This document shows positions 34,973 to 46,112 of a stretch of 64,000 nucleotides of DNA, one piece after another. The stretch is from Xanthomonas sp. (GTDB taxonomy: Bacteria > Pseudomonadota > Gammaproteobacteria > Xanthomonadales > Xanthomonadaceae). The stretch lies in contig JADFDQ010000003.1 in assembly GCA_018262705.1 (NCBI GenBank), positions 172,962 through 236,961 on the forward strand, read 5' to 3'. Every line of letters starts with the position of its first letter. Positions within the stretch are counted from its first letter, which is position 1. The notes beneath the pieces were generated by a model. It saw only the letters and a list, made by a program, of their open reading frames with translations, made no database searches and was not told the origin of the DNA. Made by a program: the position numbers and the translations under genes.

Positions 34973-35515
34973 TCAGTCCACCGCGCTGCCGTCGGGGTTG
35001 CGCTCTAGCATCCACAGCCCGGCCCAGAGCTTGAGGTCGAGCTCGTAGCCTTCGGCCTGTTTTTGCATCAACCACTGCGGCACCTGCGCGCGCGGAACCG
35101 CGTGAACGATGATGTTTTCGTCGTCCACGCCGCCGCCTTCGCCGACCCGCACCAGATCGCGGGCGCGCACGAAGGCGATGCGCTCGTTGCTCATGCCGGC
35201 GCTGGTGGGGCCGGTGAGCAGCACCTCGACCCGCCCCGGCGACCAGCCGGTTTCCTCGATCAGCTCGCGCTTGGCCGCGTCGGTCAGGGAATCCTCGGCG
35301 CGGTCGTCGCCGACCAGCCCGGCCGGCATTTCGATCGTGCGCGCGCCCAGTGGCACCCGATACTGTTCGACAAACAGCACCTCGTCGGCCGGGGTGAGCG
35401 CAATGACGATGACGGCCATGCCCTGGCCGTGGGTGCGCTCGCACGATTCCCAGGTGTCGATCTTGACCAGCCGCAGCCAGCGGCCTTCGAACAGCGTTTG
35501 TTTGAGATTGCCCAT
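34973..35515 (-). CDS. NUDIX hydrolase (NudF/ADP-ribose pyrophosphatase-like)
   Basis: 180 residues. Nudix fold with the box GDDRAEDSLTDAAKRELIEE followed by TGW. The acidic residue that is normally Glu in GX5E is Asp here; the REL-EE core is intact. The preceding IEMPAGLVGDD and VEQYRVPLG match ADP-ribose pyrophosphatases. Likely role is hydrolysis of ADP-ribose or other nucleoside diphosphate compounds. Convergent with pip (6 bases apart). Confidence 0.87.
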   Translation of the reverse strand: MGNLKQTLFEGRWLRLVKIDTWESCERTHGQGMAVIVIALTPADEVLFVEQYRVPLGARTIEMPAGLVGDDRAEDSLTDAAKRELIEETGWSPGRVEVLLTGPTSAGMSNERIAFVRARDLVRVGEGGGVDDENIIVHAVPRAQVPQWLMQKQAEGYELDLKLWAGLWMLERNPDGSAVD

Positions 35516-35599
35516 CGGCAGATGCTAGCGCAGGCGGCCGATGCTTCGGGGAAACCTGTCCTTCCGTGAAACCCGAACCGCGCCAAAAACCATTCCCTC

Positions 35600-35677
35600 G
35601 TAGGAGCGCACCGAAGGGGCGCGATGCTGTTTGCGTGATCCGGCAAAAGCCTTCGCGCCCCTTCGGTGCGCTCCTAC
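35600..35677. repeat. GTAG-headed REP doublet, copy 4 (after the Xni-like gene)
   Basis: The best-formed copy: left arm GTAGGAGCGCACCGAAGGGG and right arm CCCCTTCGGTGCGCTCCTAC are perfect reverse complements over 20 bases. On the reverse strand its GTAG supplies the stop codon (35674-35676) of the nuclease gene. Confidence 0.9.
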
Positions 35678-36567
35678 GGAGGGCCTGCAGCGGCTTCATG
35701 CAGCCGCTTGCGTGTCATCGGGCCAAACTTCACCCAGTCGGCCAAGGCGTTGAGTTCTTCGGCATCGCCAGTGCCGCGCACAAAATCACCCTCCGGCAGC
35801 GGTGCGTCCAGCGCGATCGTAGTGAGCTGACGCCACAGCAGCACCTGCTCGCGCTGATCGCGCAGGCGCAGCGCCATTTGTGCCGAGCCGCGCAGGCGCA
35901 GATAGGGCACTTCGGCGATGCGCTCAAGCAAAGCATCCAGCGTGTCGAAATGCCCCAGCAGCACCGCCGCCGATTTCGGTCCGATCCCGGTCACGCCGGG
36001 GATGTTGTCGACCGCGTCGCCGGCCAGCGCGAGGTAGTCGGCGATCTGCTCGGCGCGCACGCCGTGCCGTGCCTTCACTCCGGCACGGTCCCAGCGCAGC
36101 CCTCTGGCGAAGTCGTATTGCTCATCGCCTTCGTGCAGCAGCTGCGACAGATCCTTGTCGGCGGAGACGATCACGCTGCGAAAGCCGTCTTCGCGCATTG
36201 CCTGCGCCGCGCTGCCGATCAGGTCGTCGGCTTCAAAGCCCGGGTGCCCCAGCGTGGTCAGCCCCAGCGCCGCAGCCAGCGCCCTGCACCAGACGAACTG
36301 GCGCTTGAGTTCCGGCGGGGCCGGATCGCGGTTGGCCTTGTAGGCCGGATACAGCGCGTGGCGGAAATTGCTGCCGAGGCTCTCGTCGAAGGCGATGGCG
36401 ATGTGCAGCGGCCGTTCCCGTTCCAGCAGTTCCAACAGGAAACGCGCAAACCCGTGCACCGCATTGGTCGGCCAGCCATCGGCGTCGTGGAATTCGTCCG
36501 GCATCGAATGCCAAGCGCGAAACACATACAGCGAGGCATCGACGAGGTGGAGCGTGGGTTGGCTCAT
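35674..36567 (-). CDS. 5'-3' exonuclease / flap endonuclease (Xni-like)
   Basis: 297 residues. Polymerase I-type 5' nuclease domain without a polymerase: LVDASLYVFRAWHSMP at the start, AIAFDESLGSNFRHALYPAY, metal ligands in GFEADDLIGSAAQAM and VIVSADKDLSQLL, and the helix-hairpin-helix VTGIGPKSAAVLLGHF. It should cut flaps and RNA primers during replication and repair. The last codons are CCT CCG TAG, the TAG coming from the REP. About 220 bases separate its start from the nitroreductase stop. Confidence 0.9.
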   Translation of the reverse strand: MSQPTLHLVDASLYVFRAWHSMPDEFHDADGWPTNAVHGFARFLLELLERERPLHIAIAFDESLGSNFRHALYPAYKANRDPAPPELKRQFVWCRALAAALGLTTLGHPGFEADDLIGSAAQAMREDGFRSVIVSADKDLSQLLHEGDEQYDFARGLRWDRAGVKARHGVRAEQIADYLALAGDAVDNIPGVTGIGPKSAAVLLGHFDTLDALLERIAEVPYLRLRGSAQMALRLRDQREQVLLWRQLTTIALDAPLPEGDFVRGTGDAEELNALADWVKFGPMTRKRLHEAAAGPP

Positions 36568-36736
36568 GCCGGCATTGTAGATTGCGGCAAACCCGTCGCC
36601 GCGGAAGCTGCTTTTCGATGCAGATCAACGCGGGTTCGTTAAAACGTGTCTGGCTGCCGGGGCTCGCCGCTGGAAACCTTGGCGGCGACACCGTCGGGCG
36701 GAGCGCGAAGCCGCATTTGGGTGGTGGAGCGAGCGT

Positions 36737-36756
36737 CCGGCGGCAGGCGCCGCCGG
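36737..36756 (-). terminator. Stem-loop after the nitroreductase gene
   Basis: Perfect 8-base arms CCGGCGGC and GCCGCCGG with a 4-base loop, 32 bases after the nitroreductase stop. There is no U-tract; it may act as a rho-linked or mRNA-end hairpin. Confidence 0.4.
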
Positions 36757-36788
36757 GAATCAAGTTCGCTGCCCACGCCATCGATGGA

Positions 36789-37358
36789 CTAGCCCACCCA
36801 GTCCTCCAGCAGCGTCGCCGCATTCGGCCGCACCCGTTCGCGCACCTTGATCTGCGGCGTGCCGATGGCAACCGTTCCGATCAATCGTTCGTCGGCTGCC
36901 AGACCGAGCGTGTGTTCGAGAAACGGGCGGTCGTAGGCGATCCATCCGGTCAGCAGCTGCGCGCCGAAGCCTTCGGCCTGCGCGGCCAGCAGCAGCATCA
37001 GGCTGGTGTAGGCGGCGCTGATGACGCGCTCGACTTCGGGGATCGTCTCGTCTTCGCCCAATCGAGCGATCACCGCAACCGTCAGCGGCGGCAGGGTGAA
37101 GCGCGTGCGCAGTTTGTCTTTCGCGGCGGCATCTGCCTCTGGCTGGCGCTCGTGCAACCGCGCCAGGGCCGCTTCGGCCAGCGCGGCTCGCGCATCGCCC
37201 TGGATGCGCAGGAAACGGAACGGCACCCGCTTGCCGTGGTCGGGCACCCGCGCCGCGGTCTGCAGCATGCGCAGCAGCTGCGCCGGTGAGGGGCCGGGCG
37301 CGGCAAGCTGGCGGGTGGGCGTGGAGCGGCGGGCGTCGAGGGCGTCGAGAGTCAACAT
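36789..37358 (-). CDS. Nitroreductase family protein (YdjA type)
   Basis: 189 residues from the ATG at 37358. FMN-dependent oxidoreductase of the small YdjA group: LDARRSTPTRQLAAPGPSPA at the start, MLQTAARVPDHGKRVPFRFL as the FMN-binding segment, SLMLLLAAQAEGFGAQLLTG in the middle and VAIGTPQIKVRER near the end. It reduces quinones or nitro-compounds with NAD(P)H. It is divergent from pntAA with 78 bases between starts. Confidence 0.88.
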   Translation of the reverse strand: MLTLDALDARRSTPTRQLAAPGPSPAQLLRMLQTAARVPDHGKRVPFRFLRIQGDARAALAEAALARLHERQPEADAAAKDKLRTRFTLPPLTVAVIARLGEDETIPEVERVISAAYTSLMLLLAAQAEGFGAQLLTGWIAYDRPFLEHTLGLAADERLIGTVAIGTPQIKVRERVRPNAATLLEDWVG

Positions 37359-37436
37359 CGCATTCCGGATGAATTTGCCTGCCAAGTGCGGGCGCATTGG
37401 GTAGGATGATGCCGGATCGGGACGATGGAGCGAGTG

Positions 37437-38540
37437 ATGGCGGTGATCGTGGGCGTGGCACGCGAGATGGCAACCGGGGAACGCCGGGTGGCCTTGACTC
37501 CGGAAACTTGCAAGAAACTGACTGCTGCGGGCGCCAGCGTGCGCATCCAGCCGGGGATCGGCGCGGGCGCGTACTTCAGCGATGTCGCCTATGCCGCGGC
37601 CGGTGCGACGATTGACGAAAACGCCTGCGCCGAGGCTGATCTCGTCCTGTGCGTGCAGCCGCCGGAGCCTTCCGCTATCGCCGCATTGAAGCACGGCGCG
37701 GTGTTGGTGGGCAGCTTGCATCCGCAGGCCGATGCGGAACGTGGCGCAGCCATCCAGTCCGCGGGCGTGGTGGCATTTCCTCTGGAGCGCCTGCCGCGAA
37801 CCACCCGCGCCCAAGCGATGGACGTGCTGAGTTCGCAGGCCGGAATGGCCGGCTACAAGTCGGTGCTGATTGCCGCGCAACTGGCCCCGCGCTTTTTCCC
37901 GATGCTCACCACCGCGGCCGGCACCATTCGCCCGTCGAAGGTGCTGATCGTGGGTGCGGGCGTGGCCGGCTTGCAGGCGATTGCCACCGCCAAGCGTTTG
38001 GGTGCGGCGGTGGAAGGCTTCGACGTGCGCCCGGAAACCCGCGAGCAAATTGAGTCGCTGGGCGGCAAATTCCTCGATCTGGGCGTGTCTGCCGCCGGCG
38101 AAGGCGGCTATGCGCGCCAACTCACCGACGAAGAACGCGCCTTGCAGCAGCAGCGGCTGGCCGATCACCTGAAAGGCATCGATGTGGTGGTGTGCACCGC
38201 CGCCGTGCCGGGACGGCCCGCGCCCAAAATCATTACCGCGGCGATGGTGGCCGGCATGAAGCCGGGCAGTGTGGTGGTGGACCTGGCTGCCGAAACCGGC
38301 GGCAATTGCGCCCTGACCCAGCCCGGGCAAACCATTGAATCGGCCGGCGTCACCATCGCCGGGCCGCTGAATCTGGCCTCGATGGGCGCCCAGCACGCCA
38401 GCGAAATGTACGCCCGCAACGTCTTCAACTTCGTCAGTTTGCTGATCAAAGACAGCGCGCTGCATTTCGACTGGAACGACGAGCTGCTGGCCAAGAGCGT
38501 GTGGCCGGAGCGCACCGCGCAGGTTGAAGCAGGGACGTAA
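37437..38540 (+). CDS. pntAA: NAD(P) transhydrogenase subunit alpha part 1 (NAD-binding domain I)
   Basis: 367 residues from the ATG at 37437, which has GGAG 6-9 bases upstream. It contains only the soluble dI domain: the N-terminal VGVAREMATGERRVALTP, GYKSVLIAAQ, the nucleotide-binding VLIVGAGVAGLQAIATAKRL and PGSVVVDLAAETGGNCALT. It binds NAD(H) on the cytoplasmic side and passes hydride to the dIII part of PntB. The membrane partners pntAB and pntB lie 1.6 kb downstream, separated by a reverse-strand cassette. Confidence 0.95.
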   Translation: MAVIVGVAREMATGERRVALTPETCKKLTAAGASVRIQPGIGAGAYFSDVAYAAAGATIDENACAEADLVLCVQPPEPSAIAALKHGAVLVGSLHPQADAERGAAIQSAGVVAFPLERLPRTTRAQAMDVLSSQAGMAGYKSVLIAAQLAPRFFPMLTTAAGTIRPSKVLIVGAGVAGLQAIATAKRLGAAVEGFDVRPETREQIESLGGKFLDLGVSAAGEGGYARQLTDEERALQQQRLADHLKGIDVVVCTAAVPGRPAPKIITAAMVAGMKPGSVVVDLAAETGGNCALTQPGQTIESAGVTIAGPLNLASMGAQHASEMYARNVFNFVSLLIKDSALHFDWNDELLAKSVWPERTAQVEAGT

Positions 38541-38572
38541 CCCTTCTTCGTCCAGCGCCGACGAGGGGCGGT

Positions 38573-39037
38573 TCAGCGGTCCGGATGATCGCCTCGCGGC
38601 GGCGGGGCGGGGTGCGCCTTGGCCCAGTCGGCGCGCTGCGGTGGCGTCATCTGCCGCCAGTTGTCCATGAATGCGCGGCGCGCGTCCCGATCCATTCCCC
38701 GCATCGCGTTGAAGACGGCGCGCGACTGCTCGCGCTGCTGCGGCGTCATCGTCTCCCAGCGCTGCATGCCGCGGCGCGCGTTGGCGCGATCATCCGGCGG
38801 CATCGACTGCCAGCGCTGCGCGAAGTTCAGGAACTGCCGGCGGCGATCGGGTTCGCGATTCCAGCGGTCGCGGGTCGGTGCGATCAAGAGCTCGCGCTGG
38901 GCCGGCGTGAGGCGATCCCAGTCCGGCAGCGGCTGCGAGGCCGTTGCCGGTGCCTGGGTTGGGGCGGAACTCTGCGCAAATGCGGGCGTTGCCGCGGCAA
39001 TGGCCAGAACAACACAAAGAAGAAGGAAACTGCGCAT
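38573..39037 (-). CDS. DUF3106 secreted protein
   Basis: 154 residues with a signal peptide (LLLCVVLAIAAATPAFA). The mature part repeats LTPAQRELL, MPPDDRAN, MTPQQREQS and MTPPQRADW, the DUF3106 pattern resembling LTxxQ proteins of the Spy/CpxP class. Periplasmic, Arg and Gln rich; no function proven. It lies downstream of the sigma factor and its membrane partner, so it may report envelope state to that pair. Confidence 0.85.
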   Translation of the reverse strand: MRSFLLLCVVLAIAAATPAFAQSSAPTQAPATASQPLPDWDRLTPAQRELLIAPTRDRWNREPDRRRQFLNFAQRWQSMPPDDRANARRGMQRWETMTPQQREQSRAVFNAMRGMDRDARRAFMDNWRQMTPPQRADWAKAHPAPPPRGDHPDR

Positions 39038-39040
39038 GGC

Positions 39041-39445
39041 TTACTCCAAGGCGAGGCGATCGGCACCCGATTCGCCCAGCCAGACGTAGAAATCGGGATC
39101 CTGATCCAGCGTTGCGCTGCCGGCGTTGGAGCCGGGCGAACCCGTTTGGCCAGCGCTTGCGACAGCGGCCGTTGGCACGGGCGTGGATCCGGTGGTCGGG
39201 GTTCCGCTCGGCGTGAACTGGAACTGCAGGCCCAGCGCCAGCGCGCCCAGCGCGGCGAACGCCAGCGCCGCATTGCGCATGGCGTGCGGCGGGCGGCGGA
39301 AGCTTCCGCGCAAGGCGGCGTTGCAGCGCTGCGCAAGCTGCGCCTGCAGCTGCGGCGACAGGTGCGCGAGCGCGGCCGCATGGCGGGCGCGGATGGCCGC
39401 ATCGAAGCACAGATCGGCTGCTTCGTGAGTGGCATTGCTGTTCAT
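39041..39445 (-). CDS. DUF3619-like single-span membrane protein (putative anti-sigma factor)
   Basis: 134 residues, starting inside the sigma factor stop (ATGA). One transmembrane helix at about 57-74 (NAALAFAALGALALGLQF) divides a basic N-terminal cytoplasmic part with AALAHLSPQLQAQLAQRCNA from a Ser/Thr/Gly-rich periplasmic part ending DPDFYVWLGESGADRLALE. The layout fits an anti-sigma or DUF3619-type protein. Coupling to the sigma gene supports regulation of it, but the zinc-binding ZAS motif is absent. Confidence 0.7.
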   Translation of the reverse strand: MNSNATHEAADLCFDAAIRARHAAALAHLSPQLQAQLAQRCNAALRGSFRRPPHAMRNAALAFAALGALALGLQFQFTPSGTPTTGSTPVPTAAVASAGQTGSPGSNAGSATLDQDPDFYVWLGESGADRLALE

Positions 39446-40113
39446 CGCACATCCTCCAATTGCTTTTGCAGCGCGGCGCGCGCGCGCGACAGGTGGGTTT
39501 TCACCGAACCTTCGCTGCAGCCCATCACCTGCGCCGTCTCGGTCACATCCAGTTCTTCCAGCACGCGCAGGGTGAAGGCTTCGCGCTGGCGGTCGGGCAG
39601 GTTGTGCAGGGCGTCGCGGATCCGCGTCCACGCCTGCCGGCTCTCGTGGCTGCGCTGGGGGTCGGGCGCCTCGTCCGCCCAGTCCATCGGTTCGCCGTCG
39701 CGATCGGTGCTGCCCGGCAGCAGCCAGCGCAACCGGAACAGGTTGCGTCGGTGCAGGTCGGTGATGCGGTTGCGCAGGACGCTCCAGAACAGCGGATTCC
39801 ACTCCTCGGCGGGGCGATCGCGGTAGCCCAGCATTTTCTCCATCGTGTCCTGCACGGCGTCCAGCGCATCCTCGCGCCGCCGCAGCCCGATCTCCGCGAA
39901 CCGGAATGCGCGGGTGCCGATCATGCGCAGGAACCCGTCGAAATCGGGTTCCAACGGCGTTAGCCCGGTGTCCGGCGTGGATGGCTCGGTGGTCACCGGG
40001 ACAAGCTTAGCGGTGTCGAGCAGCAGCATGTTCCGATCCCGTTCCAACACATGCCGCCCTGCTTCGGCGGCTTCCTGAGCGGGATAACGCACCGGCGGGC
40101 AATCGGTTGACAT
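39442..40113 (-). CDS. RNA polymerase sigma factor, ECF/sigma-70 family
   Basis: 223 residues at the longest start; the ATG at 40029 (195 residues) is possible as the first 28 residues are not conserved in the family. Region 2 is visible in LRRREDALDAVQDTMEKMLG and FWSVLRNRITDLHRRN; region 4 in LPDRQREAFTLRVLEELDV and the helix-turn-helix MGCSEGSVKTHLSRA. It directs RNA polymerase to an unknown regulon. The three-gene cassette (sigma, membrane protein, DUF3106) is inserted against the direction of the pnt genes. Confidence 0.9.
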   Translation of the reverse strand: MSTDCPPVRYPAQEAAEAGRHVLERDRNMLLLDTAKLVPVTTEPSTPDTGLTPLEPDFDGFLRMIGTRAFRFAEIGLRRREDALDAVQDTMEKMLGYRDRPAEEWNPLFWSVLRNRITDLHRRNLFRLRWLLPGSTDRDGEPMDWADEAPDPQRSHESRQAWTRIRDALHNLPDRQREAFTLRVLEELDVTETAQVMGCSEGSVKTHLSRARAALQKQLEDVR

Positions 40114-40172
40114 GGCGCGCGGGTGCCGGGCTTGTCTATGATGCGTGGCATGACCTAAGCCGGAGCGGCGCG

Positions 40173-40469
40173 GTGGATGACGGATTCGTGGCCCTGTACA
40201 TCTTTATGCTGGCGGCAATCGCCGGAAACGTGATCATCGCGCGGGTGCCGGTGATCCTGCACACCCCGCTGATGTCGGGCTCCAACTTCATCCACGGCAT
40301 CGTGCTGATCGGCGCGATGGTGGTGCTCGGTCACGCCGAGACGCCGCTGGAACAGACGCTGGGCTTCGTGGCGGTGCTGCTGGGCGCCGGCAACGCCGCC
40401 GGCGGCTATGTCGTTACCGAACGCATGCTGGAAATGTTCAAGTCCAGCAAGAAGGAGGGCGGGAAGTGA
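40173..40469 (+). CDS. pntAB: NAD(P) transhydrogenase subunit alpha part 2 (membrane domain)
   Basis: 98 residues from the GTG at 40173, which has GGAG 8 bases upstream. Three transmembrane helices with LYIFMLAAIAGNVIIARVPV, HTPLMSGSNFIHGIVLIGAM and ETPLEQTLGFVAVLLGAGNA, then the Lys/Gly-rich tail. It forms the proton channel with PntB. The frame extends upstream to 40107 over the sigma gene start, but that part is not conserved. The stop overlaps the pntB GTG. Confidence 0.93.
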   Translation: MDDGFVALYIFMLAAIAGNVIIARVPVILHTPLMSGSNFIHGIVLIGAMVVLGHAETPLEQTLGFVAVLLGAGNAAGGYVVTERMLEMFKSSKKEGGK

Positions 40470-41881
40470 GCATCCTTGCCTTGGTCAAGCTGAGTTATTT
40501 CATTGCCGCCACCCTGCTGCTGCTTGGTTTGCAGCGCATGGCCAGCCCGAAGACCGCGCGCAGCGGCATCCAGTGGGCGGGCGTCGGCGTGCTGGTGGCG
40601 GTGATCGCCACCTTCTTCCTGCCGGGAATGCACAACCTGCCGCTGCTGGCCGTGGCCATCGTGCTGGGCGTGGCGGTGAACTGGATCTGGGGCCGCAAGG
40701 TGCCGCTCACCGACATGCCGCAGATGGTCGCCCTGTTCAATGGCATGGGCGGCGGTTCGGCGGCGGCGATCGGCGCGATCGAGCTGTGGAAGGCGATCCC
40801 GCTGGAGCAGCGCCCGAACGCCGTGCACATCGTGCTGGCCACGCTTGGCGCGCTGATCGGCGCGGTTTCGCTGACCGGTTCGATCATCGCCTGGGCCAAG
40901 CTCGACGGACGCATGGACAAGCGCTACACCTTTTCCGGCCAGCAGTACTTCAATGCGCTGGTGTTCCTGATTGCGGTCGCTGCGGGCTTTGTTGCGGTCT
41001 GGGGGTTGGTGGCCAATGGCTTCGACGCGCAGCAAACCGGTTATGCCGTGATCGCTTTCTTTGCGCTGGCGCTGCTGCTGGGCATCCTGATGACGCTGCC
41101 GATCGGCGGCGCCGACATGCCGGTGGTGATTTCGCTCTACAACGCCTTCACCGGGCTAGCGGTGGCGTTCGAGGGCTACGTGCTGAACAACGAGGCGCTG
41201 ATCATCGCCGGCATGATGGTCGGCGCTGCCGGCATGCTGCTCACGCGGTTGATGGCCAAAGCGATGAACCGTTCGATCAAGAACGTGCTGTTCTCGAACT
41301 TCGGTGGGGGCGGCGGCAGTACGCAGGAAATCGGCGGTTCGATGAAGCCGATCGAGGCGGCTGACGTGGCTTCGATGATGGCGTTTGCCGAACGCGTGGT
41401 GATCGTGCCCGGCTACGGCATGGCGGTGGCGCAGGCGCAGCACAAGATCTGGGAGCTGTGCCAGCGCCTGATTGCGCGCGGGGTGAAGGTGAAGTTCGCC
41501 ATCCATCCGGTGGCCGGACGCATGCCCGGCCACATGAACGTGCTGCTGGCCGAGGCCGGCGTGCCGTACGATCTGATCGCCGACATGGACGACATCAATC
41601 CCGAGTTCGCCCAGACCGACGTGTCGCTGGTGATCGGCGCCAACGACGTGGTCAATCCGGTGGCCAAGACCGATCCGGCCAGCCCGATTTACGGCATGCC
41701 GATTCTGGATGTGGTCAATTCCAGGAACACCATCGTCATCAAGCGCGGCAAGGGCACGGGGTTTGCCGGAATCGAAAACGCGCTGTTCTACGCCGACAAC
41801 ACGCGAATGCTGTACGGCGACGGCGCCGAGATGGCCAGCGCCCTGGTCAGCGAGCTGAAGGCGCTCGACGACGGCCATTGA
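40466..41881 (+). CDS. pntB: NAD(P) transhydrogenase subunit beta
   Basis: 471 residues. Nine or so transmembrane helices (residues 1-260), then the NADP(H)-binding dIII domain: VVIVPGYGMAVAQAQHKIW, the motif HPVAGRMPGHMNVLLAEAG, and LVIGANDVVNPVAKTDP. Uses the proton gradient to make NADPH from NADH. The GTG start overlaps the pntAB stop; the end overlaps the convergent hypothetical gene by 35 bases. Confidence 0.96.
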   Translation: MSILALVKLSYFIAATLLLLGLQRMASPKTARSGIQWAGVGVLVAVIATFFLPGMHNLPLLAVAIVLGVAVNWIWGRKVPLTDMPQMVALFNGMGGGSAAAIGAIELWKAIPLEQRPNAVHIVLATLGALIGAVSLTGSIIAWAKLDGRMDKRYTFSGQQYFNALVFLIAVAAGFVAVWGLVANGFDAQQTGYAVIAFFALALLLGILMTLPIGGADMPVVISLYNAFTGLAVAFEGYVLNNEALIIAGMMVGAAGMLLTRLMAKAMNRSIKNVLFSNFGGGGGSTQEIGGSMKPIEAADVASMMAFAERVVIVPGYGMAVAQAQHKIWELCQRLIARGVKVKFAIHPVAGRMPGHMNVLLAEAGVPYDLIADMDDINPEFAQTDVSLVIGANDVVNPVAKTDPASPIYGMPILDVVNSRNTIVIKRGKGTGFAGIENALFYADNTRMLYGDGAEMASALVSELKALDDGH

Positions 41882-42290
41882 GCCCCGACCACGCCGCCAG
41901 TGCGATGCCGGCGGCGTACCAGAGCAGGTCGATGCGGTCGTTGGCCAGCGTCACCAGCAGCCACGCGTAATCGGCACCGATCAGCAGCGCCGATTCTCCC
42001 GGCCGCAGCCCGAACTGCTGTCCGATCTGACCGGCGGCGATCATGAAATTCGCCAGCGCGATCACTATTGCCGTGGCCAGCGCGGCGCCGGTGGCTCGTG
42101 CCGGGCCGCGCGGCCAGCGCAGCAAACCCTGCAGCAAGGCGATGTCGAGCGCCGCCAGCGGCGTCAGCCAGGCGCACTGGCGGTCGAGCAGCAGCGCCAG
42201 CAGCACCCAACCTGCCGCGAAGCCGGCAGCGCCCAGCAAGATCAGGGGCAGGGCATACCAGCGTGCGGATTGCGGAATGGCCGTGGGCAT
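41847..42290 (-). CDS. Hypothetical four-helix membrane protein
   Basis: 147 residues, no family recognised. Hydrophobic segments at about 12-34 (ALPLILLGAAGFAAGWVLLA), 42-60, 68-90 (ALATAIVIALANFMIAAG) and 105-140 (YAWLLVTLANDRIDLLWYAA). The C-terminus is Arg-rich. The frame is open with codon use like real genes and overlaps the pntB end by 35 bases on the other strand. It might be a small transporter or assembly factor; no evidence for either. Confidence 0.6.
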   Translation of the reverse strand: MPTAIPQSARWYALPLILLGAAGFAAGWVLLALLLDRQCAWLTPLAALDIALLQGLLRWPRGPARATGAALATAIVIALANFMIAAGQIGQQFGLRPGESALLIGADYAWLLVTLANDRIDLLWYAAGIALAAWSGLNGRRRAPSAR

Positions 42291-42349
42291 GGGGCTCTGG
42301 ACGTTCGGAGCGGATCATGATGCCACCCGCCGCAGGGACCGGGTCTGAT

Positions 42350-42368
42350 TCGTACTAGAATGGTACGA
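42350..42368. promoter_or_regulatory. Operator-like dyad upstream of sufT
   Basis: TCGTAC and GTACGA are perfect reverse complements spaced by 7 bases (TAGAATG), 29 bases before the sufT start. It would overlap a promoter; the binding protein is unknown. An Rrf2-type iron-sulfur regulator would fit the gene function, but this is inference. Confidence 0.45.
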
Positions 42369-42396
42369 CTTTAGCCGCACGGTTCATTTCGAAATC

Positions 42397-42951
42397 ATGT
42401 ATTCCCGCAGCAGCGAACCCGTCCGCTTCGAGCGCGATTGCGCCGCCGTTCTCGTCCCGCAGGGCGATCAGGTGACCCTGCCCGCAGGCACCGTCGGTTA
42501 CATCACCCAAGCGCTGGGCGGCAGCTGGACCGTGTTCGTCGAAGGCAACCTGATGCGGATCGCCGGCGAAGACGGCGATGCGATCGGCAAGGAGGCGACG
42601 GAGCCGCTGGAGCTCGCCGAAGGCGCCGATGATGCGGCGGTCGATGAGCTCATCTGGGAGCAGCTGCGCACCTGCTTCGACCCGGAAATCCCGATCAACG
42701 TGGTCGAACTTGGGCTGGTCTATCTGGCCGAGTTACAGCACCGCGAAAGCGACGGCGCGCGCGTGGTCAAGATCCGCGTCACGCTGACTGCGCCGGGTTG
42801 CGGCATGGGCGAGATTCTGATCGACGACGTGCGCACCAAGCTGATGCAGATCCCGACCGTGGTCGATACCGACATCGAGCTGGTGTTCGATCCGCCGTGG
42901 AACCAGTCGATGATGTCCGACTTGGCCAAGCTCGAAACCGGGATGTTCTGA
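42397..42951 (+). CDS. sufT: Iron-sulfur cluster assembly protein SufT (DUF59)
   Basis: 184 residues. A short N-terminal extension (about 1-85) is followed by the MIP18/DUF59 domain: CFDPEIPINVVELGLVYLAE, then TLTAPGCGMGEILIDDV with the reactive Cys and DPPWNQSMMSDLAK near the end. SufT helps load iron-sulfur clusters into target proteins such as LipA and aconitase. The rest of the suf operon is not in the window. A dyad lies just upstream. Confidence 0.9.
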   Translation: MYSRSSEPVRFERDCAAVLVPQGDQVTLPAGTVGYITQALGGSWTVFVEGNLMRIAGEDGDAIGKEATEPLELAEGADDAAVDELIWEQLRTCFDPEIPINVVELGLVYLAELQHRESDGARVVKIRVTLTAPGCGMGEILIDDVRTKLMQIPTVVDTDIELVFDPPWNQSMMSDLAKLETGMF

Positions 42952-45991
<3,040 letters not shown>

Positions 45992-46048
45992 TCGCCGTCT
46001 CGAAGCTGCACCGGGAATCCGGCGCAGCTTCCGGAAGCTGACCCACGC

Positions 46049-46074
46049 AAACCCCGGCTTCGGCCGGGGTTTTT
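46049..46074 (+). terminator. Intrinsic terminator of the protease gene
   Basis: ACCCCGGC, the UUCG tetraloop, GCCGGGGT and a run of five T's. A perfect 16-base palindrome (CAGCTTCCGGAAGCTG) precedes it at 46025-46040. Confidence 0.92.
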
Positions 46075-46112
46075 CGTTGGATCAATGCGGATGCCCCGGC
46101 CTGCAGAGCGGT

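Noticed and set aside
36233..36871. Reverse open frame in the gap between the Xni-like gene and the nitroreductase
   Set aside because: Continues in a wrong frame into the nuclease gene and has Pro/Arg-rich composition; no ribosome site.
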